The notes beneath the pieces are model-generated. The model was not told the origin of the DNA. It did no database searches and saw nothing but the letters and a program-made list of their open reading frames with translations. From CAZRIE01 sp964600075 (GTDB lineage Bacteria; Bacteroidota; Bacteroidia; Flavobacteriales; Flavobacteriaceae), in NCBI GenBank assembly GCA_964600075.1, contig CAZRIE010000050.1, positions 1-29,169 on the forward strand: DNA of 29,169 bases. Direction: 5' to 3'. Of the stretch, positions 25,433-29,169 are shown in pieces; the stretch's first letter is position 1; each line of letters begins with the position of its first letter. Made by a program: the position numbers and the translations under genes.

Positions 25433-26842
25433 GTGAATCGAAAATTTAAAACTAATCGACACATTATAAAAAAGGGAGTCTACATCGTATTGGCAACACT
25501 ACTGGTAGCTTGCAGTCATGCCCAAGAAAAAGCCAGCTCAACCGCAACTTTAATTTCAAATACAAATATCGTAAATGTACGTTCGGGAAAGGTTCTGAAA
25601 AATCGACAGGTTATTGTCGACTCTGGAAAAATAAAAAAAATTTCGAAAAACGTTGGAAACCTCGATGCCTTTGCCAAGAAAATCGATGGACAAGGCAAAT
25701 ATCTCATCCCCGGCCTTGCGGAAATGCACGCCCATATTCCACCACCTTCAACCGATGCTAAGCGTATCGAAGAAACCTTATTCCTATACCTATCGAACGG
25801 GATAACTACTATTAGGGGAATGCTCGGCGACCCTACCCATTTGGTTTTAAGGGAAAAAGCAAAGAATAGTGAAATTTTAAGCCCGCGGATATTTACTTCA
25901 AGTCCGTCTTTAAACGGCAATTCAGTTCAAACTCCTGAAGAGGCAAAAGAAAAAGTAGCCACTTATAAAAACGATGATTATGATTTTCTGAAAATACATC
26001 CCGGCATTCAATTGGAAGTCTTTGATGAAATCGTAAGAACGGCAAATGAGGTCGGTATTCCCTTTGCAGGCCATGTTCCCGTTGATGTAGGCATCCGCCA
26101 TGCTTTGGAGAGCAACTATGCTTCAATAGACCATGTAGACGGTTTCTTGGAGGGTCTGGTGCCCAAATCAGCAAACGTAAAACCAACGGATAATGGGTTT
26201 TTCGGTTACAATTTCACTGATTTGACCGATTGTACAAAAATCGATGAATTGGTGCAATTGGCCAAAACCAACAAGGTCTGGATAGTACCTACCCAGAGCC
26301 TTTTCGAAAGATGGTTCGCCCCGATCAGTTCCGACGAACTTCTAAAGCAACCAGAAATGAAATATATGCCAGCTTCAACTTTAGTGGACTGGAAAAGGCG
26401 CAAAGATGAATCTAATGCCTCCAGTACAGGCTTTAACAAAGAGAAATGGCAACGGTTCGATAGCATCCGCAAAAAACTGCTCAAAAAACTGCAAGACGAT
26501 GGGCATGGTATGTTACTGGGTTCCGATGCACCCCAGCTTTTCAATGTACCAGGCTTCTCCATCCACCACGAAATCGACGGTATGGAGAAAGCCGGGTTGA
26601 CTCCTTTAGAAATTATCCAATCGGGAACCCTAAACCCAGCACTATTCTTGGGTATGGAAAATAGCTTTGGTGAAATCAAGGAAGGTCTGGAAGCCGACAT
26701 GATTTTAGTCGACGCCAATCCGCTTGAAAATTTAGATGCGCTGCAACAACTTTCTGGGGTGATGAGGCAAGGAAAGTGGATATCAAAAGATGAAATCGAT
26801 GCCAAATTAGGTGAGATTGCCAAAAATGCTACTAATCAATAA
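25433..26842 (+). CDS. Amidohydrolase-family lipoprotein (imidazolonepropionase/prolidase-like)
   Basis: A metal-dependent hydrolase of the amidohydrolase superfamily. From the chosen GTG at 25433 it has 469 residues. The lipoprotein signal ends at VLATLLVAC (Cys27). Metal-site residues are the HxH pair in EMHAHI (99, 101), a likely carboxylated Lys in FLKIHPG, His in FAGHVP and IDHVDGF, and Asp365 in LLGSDAPQ. The C-terminal GEIKEGLEADMILVDANPLENL is the usual small beta-domain ending. An ATG at 25364 is in frame but would put the lipidation Cys at position 50, unusually far in; the start is therefore uncertain. Such secreted enzymes hydrolyse cyclic amides or dipeptides; the substrate is unknown. 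It lies nine bases before the GH31 gene, so the two are probably cotranscribed. Confidence 0.85.
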   Translation: MNRKFKTNRHIIKKGVYIVLATLLVACSHAQEKASSTATLISNTNIVNVRSGKVLKNRQVIVDSGKIKKISKNVGNLDAFAKKIDGQGKYLIPGLAEMHAHIPPPSTDAKRIEETLFLYLSNGITTIRGMLGDPTHLVLREKAKNSEILSPRIFTSSPSLNGNSVQTPEEAKEKVATYKNDDYDFLKIHPGIQLEVFDEIVRTANEVGIPFAGHVPVDVGIRHALESNYASIDHVDGFLEGLVPKSANVKPTDNGFFGYNFTDLTDCTKIDELVQLAKTNKVWIVPTQSLFERWFAPISSDELLKQPEMKYMPASTLVDWKRRKDESNASSTGFNKEKWQRFDSIRKKLLKKLQDDGHGMLLGSDAPQLFNVPGFSIHHEIDGMEKAGLTPLEIIQSGTLNPALFLGMENSFGEIKEGLEADMILVDANPLENLDALQQLSGVMRQGKWISKDEIDAKLGEIAKNATNQ

Positions 26843-26851
26843 TTGTATACA

Positions 26852-29002
26852 ATGAGAAACATCCTAATACTAAGTATGCTATTTCTATTTTTTTCCTGTA
26901 AAAAAGAAGCTATTGTGTCGGAAAAAACAGATTGGAAAGAATTGGCCAATGGCATTTGGAAACTTTCCGTTGGAAAAAAGCAAGGCCTCAATCTATTGGA
27001 AGCCGCCAATATTGAACCAAAAATAGACAGGTTGAACCAATTTCCAAATAAGGAATTTCCGTTGGATACGAGCTTGATTAAAATCAGAAAGGAAAACAAT
27101 AAAATTTACGTACAACTTCCCTTGGATAAAACAGAACAAATCTATGGGCTTGGTCTACATTTCAAGACCGTAAACCGACGGGGGAATATTTATAACTTAA
27201 GAATGGATCATTACGGGGGTCGTGATGATGGTAGAACCCACGCCCCGGTTCCGTTTTACGTTTCAAGTAATGGCTATGGGGTACTCATAAATTCTGCGCG
27301 CTATATTACTGTTTATGTAGGCACTTCGGTACGTGTAGATAGCCCAAACCAACCCGTTGTGCGTGACCGTAATACTGATGAAAACTGGGACAGTCGACCC
27401 GCATCCGATATGGTCGAAATCGTAATACCCGACACCAATGCCGAGCTATTGGTATTTAATGGTGAAACACCTATGGATGTGGTTCGCAAATACAACCTCT
27501 ACTCCGGTGGCGGGGTATTGCCCCCCAAATGGGGCTTGGGTTTTACCTATAGAACAAATACAAAATTTTCTTCTGACGAAGTATTGAAACTGACAGAGGA
27601 ATTCGAGCAAAAGGGGTTCCCTCTCGATTTTATAGGTCTCGAACCAGGTTGGATGAATATGTCGTATCCCTGTTCATATGAATGGGACAATAAGCGATTT
27701 CCAAACCCAAAAAAATTCGTAAATAATCTTCTAAACAAAGGTATACGAACCAATTTATGGGTCAATCCCTTTATTGCCCCGAAAGCAAAATTGTATAAAA
27801 AGATGTTGCCACTTTCCGGTTCACACAGCGTTTGGTCTGGAATAGTACCCGACTATACGTTACCGGAAGCCCGGCAAATCTTTGCCGATTTCTACAAAGA
27901 AAACCAATTGGACATTGGTGTATCAGGCTTGAAAATCGACGAGGTAGATGGTTATGATTTTTGGCTTTGGCCCGATACGGCCACTTTTCCATCAGAAATT
28001 GATGCAGAACAAATGCGACAGGTCTATGCGGTGCTATTACAAGAAATGATTGCTGAGTTATACCACGAGAAAAATGAGCGCACCTACGGTCTCGTAAGAG
28101 GTTCAAACGCAGGAGCATCACGTTTTCCCTTTGTTATCTATAATGATTATTACAAGCATGAGGATTTTATAACTGCCTTGGTAAATTCTGGATTTTCAGG
28201 GGTTCTATGGACACCGGAAGTACGTAGTTCTAAAACTGGAGAGGAATGGCTAAGAAGGATGCAATCCGTTTGCTTTTCGCCCATGGCCATGATCAATGCT
28301 TGGTCAAGCGGTACTCTGCCTTGGTCGTATCCAGAGGTCTACGACGAAGTTAAGAAAATAGCTATGCTACGCATGCGGCTTCTACCCTATATATATTCCA
28401 CTTTTGCCGATTATCATTTTAACGGAACGCCCCCTATTAGGCCAATGCCCCTCGTTGACGGTTTTTCCGTAAATGAGGAAATTATCGAAGGAGAGCTGGA
28501 CGACACCAAAAATCCATATAAAATGGCAACCCGAAAAGAGATTCTCGATCAATTCATGTTCGGGGACAACCTATTGGTCGCTCCCCTATTTGCGGAGCAA
28601 ACCTCGCGGGAAGTTATTCTGCCGAAAGGAAAGTGGTACGATTTTTATTCAGGTGAATTCGTTGGTGCCGGCGAAATCGTACAAGTAACTGCCAAATTGA
28701 ATGAAATTCCTCTTTTTGTAAAGGATGGCGGCCTTATTCCCTTAATTTCTGAACGATTACACAGTCCCAAAAACGGAGAAAAACTGGATTTGGAAATACG
28801 ACATTACGGTACTTCCGAAGGAACATTTATGTTATACGACGATGATGGGGAAACCTTCGATTATGAAAAAGGTGACTTCTCATGGACAAAATTACACGTC
28901 GATTCAAATAGCGAGGGAGTTCTCAATGGAGCTACCAAAAGAGAAAAAGGCACTGTTTTTAATTACCAAAACAGTACCTGGAAGTTTATGACCAAGAATT
29001 GA
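26852..29002 (+). CDS. Glycoside hydrolase family 31 lipoprotein (alpha-glycosidase)
   Basis: A 716-residue retaining alpha-glycosidase. The ATG at 26852 opens a lipoprotein signal, MRNILILSMLFLFFSCKKE (Cys16); the in-frame TTG at 26843 is not needed. An N-terminal beta domain contains EQIYGLGLHFKTVNRRG, where GH31 usually has YGLG near the active site. The barrel contains PPKWGLGFTYRTNTKF, a nucleophile region GLKIDEVDGYDFWLWPD (Asp363) and RGSNAGASRFPFVIYNDYY (Asp432, likely acid/base). C-terminal beta domains contain KGKWYDFYSGEFV and MLYDDDGETFDYEKG. The stretch around the acid/base differs from the usual RWxGD form, so this is a divergent subfamily and alpha-glucosidase, xylosidase or galactosidase activity cannot be decided. 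It overlaps neither neighbour and ends five bases before the next gene. Confidence 0.88.
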   Translation: MRNILILSMLFLFFSCKKEAIVSEKTDWKELANGIWKLSVGKKQGLNLLEAANIEPKIDRLNQFPNKEFPLDTSLIKIRKENNKIYVQLPLDKTEQIYGLGLHFKTVNRRGNIYNLRMDHYGGRDDGRTHAPVPFYVSSNGYGVLINSARYITVYVGTSVRVDSPNQPVVRDRNTDENWDSRPASDMVEIVIPDTNAELLVFNGETPMDVVRKYNLYSGGGVLPPKWGLGFTYRTNTKFSSDEVLKLTEEFEQKGFPLDFIGLEPGWMNMSYPCSYEWDNKRFPNPKKFVNNLLNKGIRTNLWVNPFIAPKAKLYKKMLPLSGSHSVWSGIVPDYTLPEARQIFADFYKENQLDIGVSGLKIDEVDGYDFWLWPDTATFPSEIDAEQMRQVYAVLLQEMIAELYHEKNERTYGLVRGSNAGASRFPFVIYNDYYKHEDFITALVNSGFSGVLWTPEVRSSKTGEEWLRRMQSVCFSPMAMINAWSSGTLPWSYPEVYDEVKKIAMLRMRLLPYIYSTFADYHFNGTPPIRPMPLVDGFSVNEEIIEGELDDTKNPYKMATRKEILDQFMFGDNLLVAPLFAEQTSREVILPKGKWYDFYSGEFVGAGEIVQVTAKLNEIPLFVKDGGLIPLISERLHSPKNGEKLDLEIRHYGTSEGTFMLYDDDGETFDYEKGDFSWTKLHVDSNSEGVLNGATKREKGTVFNYQNSTWKFMTKN

Positions 29003-29007
29003 GTTCA

Positions 29008-29169
29008 ATGCAGAAAAACCCCGAAGAACAAAACTACTGGACGCAAAGGTATCATGAAGAACGAACCGGTTGGGATATTGGCTACCCTTCTACCCCGATA
29101 AAAGAATATGTCGATCAACTGACCCACAAAGATATTTCGATACTTATTCCCGGAGCTGGGAATGCCTAC
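29008..29169 (+). CDS. TPMT-like SAM-dependent methyltransferase, start only (runs off the window)
   Basis: The first 54 codons of a gene cut by the window edge. The peptide starts MQKNPEEQNYWTQRYHEER, then TGWDIGYPSTPIKEYVDQL and ISILIPGAGNAY. The W-D-I-G-x-P-S-x-P-I sequence followed by a GxGNAY nucleotide-binding turn is typical of the thiopurine S-methyltransferase family of bacterial methyltransferases. The ATG lies five bases after the GH31 stop, so it is the third gene of the amidohydrolase-GH31 run. Bacterial relatives methylate sulfur, selenium or tellurium compounds in a few cases; nothing here shows the substrate. Confidence 0.75.
   Translation, partial: MQKNPEEQNYWTQRYHEERTGWDIGYPSTPIKEYVDQLTHKDISILIPGAGNAY

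Noticed and set aside
1..29169. CRISPR arrays, tRNA/rRNA genes, IS elements, integrases, prophage or defence genes
   Set aside because: Both strands and all spacers were read; no repeat-spacer arrays, cloverleaf-like sequences, transposases, att-like direct repeats or recognisable defence domains were seen.

Overview
The window looks like a piece of a marine-type Flavobacteriaceae (Bacteroidota) chromosome, probably from a draft or metagenome assembly. Evidence for this: AT-rich intergenic DNA, almost no Shine-Dalgarno sequences, TAnnTTTG-type -7 promoter boxes, many secreted lipoprotein hydrolases, a HAD-first FadN, and a fused OtsA-OtsB. There are no rRNAs, tRNAs, CRISPR arrays, insertion sequences or phage genes. 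No gene-free stretch exceeds about 170 bases. Three runs of exactly 100 N (1170-1269, 9185-9284, 17313-17412) are assembly gaps of unknown true length, and each breaks a gene.

Layout. (1) 8-5859, plus strand: a MarR-type regulator followed by fadN, fadA and fadE, a fatty acid beta-oxidation block in the same order as Bacillus subtilis fadNAE, closed by a strong terminator. (2) 5976-8006, minus: an M49 dipeptidyl-peptidase III lipoprotein. (3) 8159-9455, plus: a group II PLP-dependent decarboxylase, broken by a gap. (4) 9514-13626: a divergent pair, a GH15 glucoamylase/trehalase-like hydrolase (minus) and a bifunctional trehalose-6-phosphate synthase/phosphatase (plus), forming a likely trehalose module. 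(5) 13711-18933, plus: a tight run of a beta-propeller/SnoaL fusion, an MFS transporter, an M28 peptidase and an M1 aminopeptidase; the third gap falls between the two peptidases and makes them look falsely like one protein. (6) 18992-20572, plus: an arylsulfatase lipoprotein, followed by a structured, terminator-like convergent region. (7) 20734-23742, minus: a large ThuA - PQQ sugar dehydrogenase - PKD - cytochrome c lipoprotein gene, interrupted by one in-frame TAA exactly where a conserved Tyr is expected. (8) 23872-29169, plus: a YdeI/OmpD-associated protein, a CDP-alcohol phosphatidyltransferase, then a tight run of an amidohydrolase lipoprotein, a GH31 glycosidase lipoprotein and the start of a TPMT-like methyltransferase that runs off the window.

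Most of this is ordinary flavobacterial catabolism: fatty acid, peptide, sulfated glycan and glycoside breakdown plus trehalose turnover. I do not see a clear new defence or mobile system. The observations most worth a second look are the nonsense codon in the ThuA/PQQ-dehydrogenase gene, the His-to-Asp change at the first metal-ligand position of the M28 peptidase, the propeller-SnoaL fusion, the heptamer repeat in front of fadE, and the folded element behind the sulfatase gene. Family and motif assignments come from reading the sequence and from recall of families; no database search was run.
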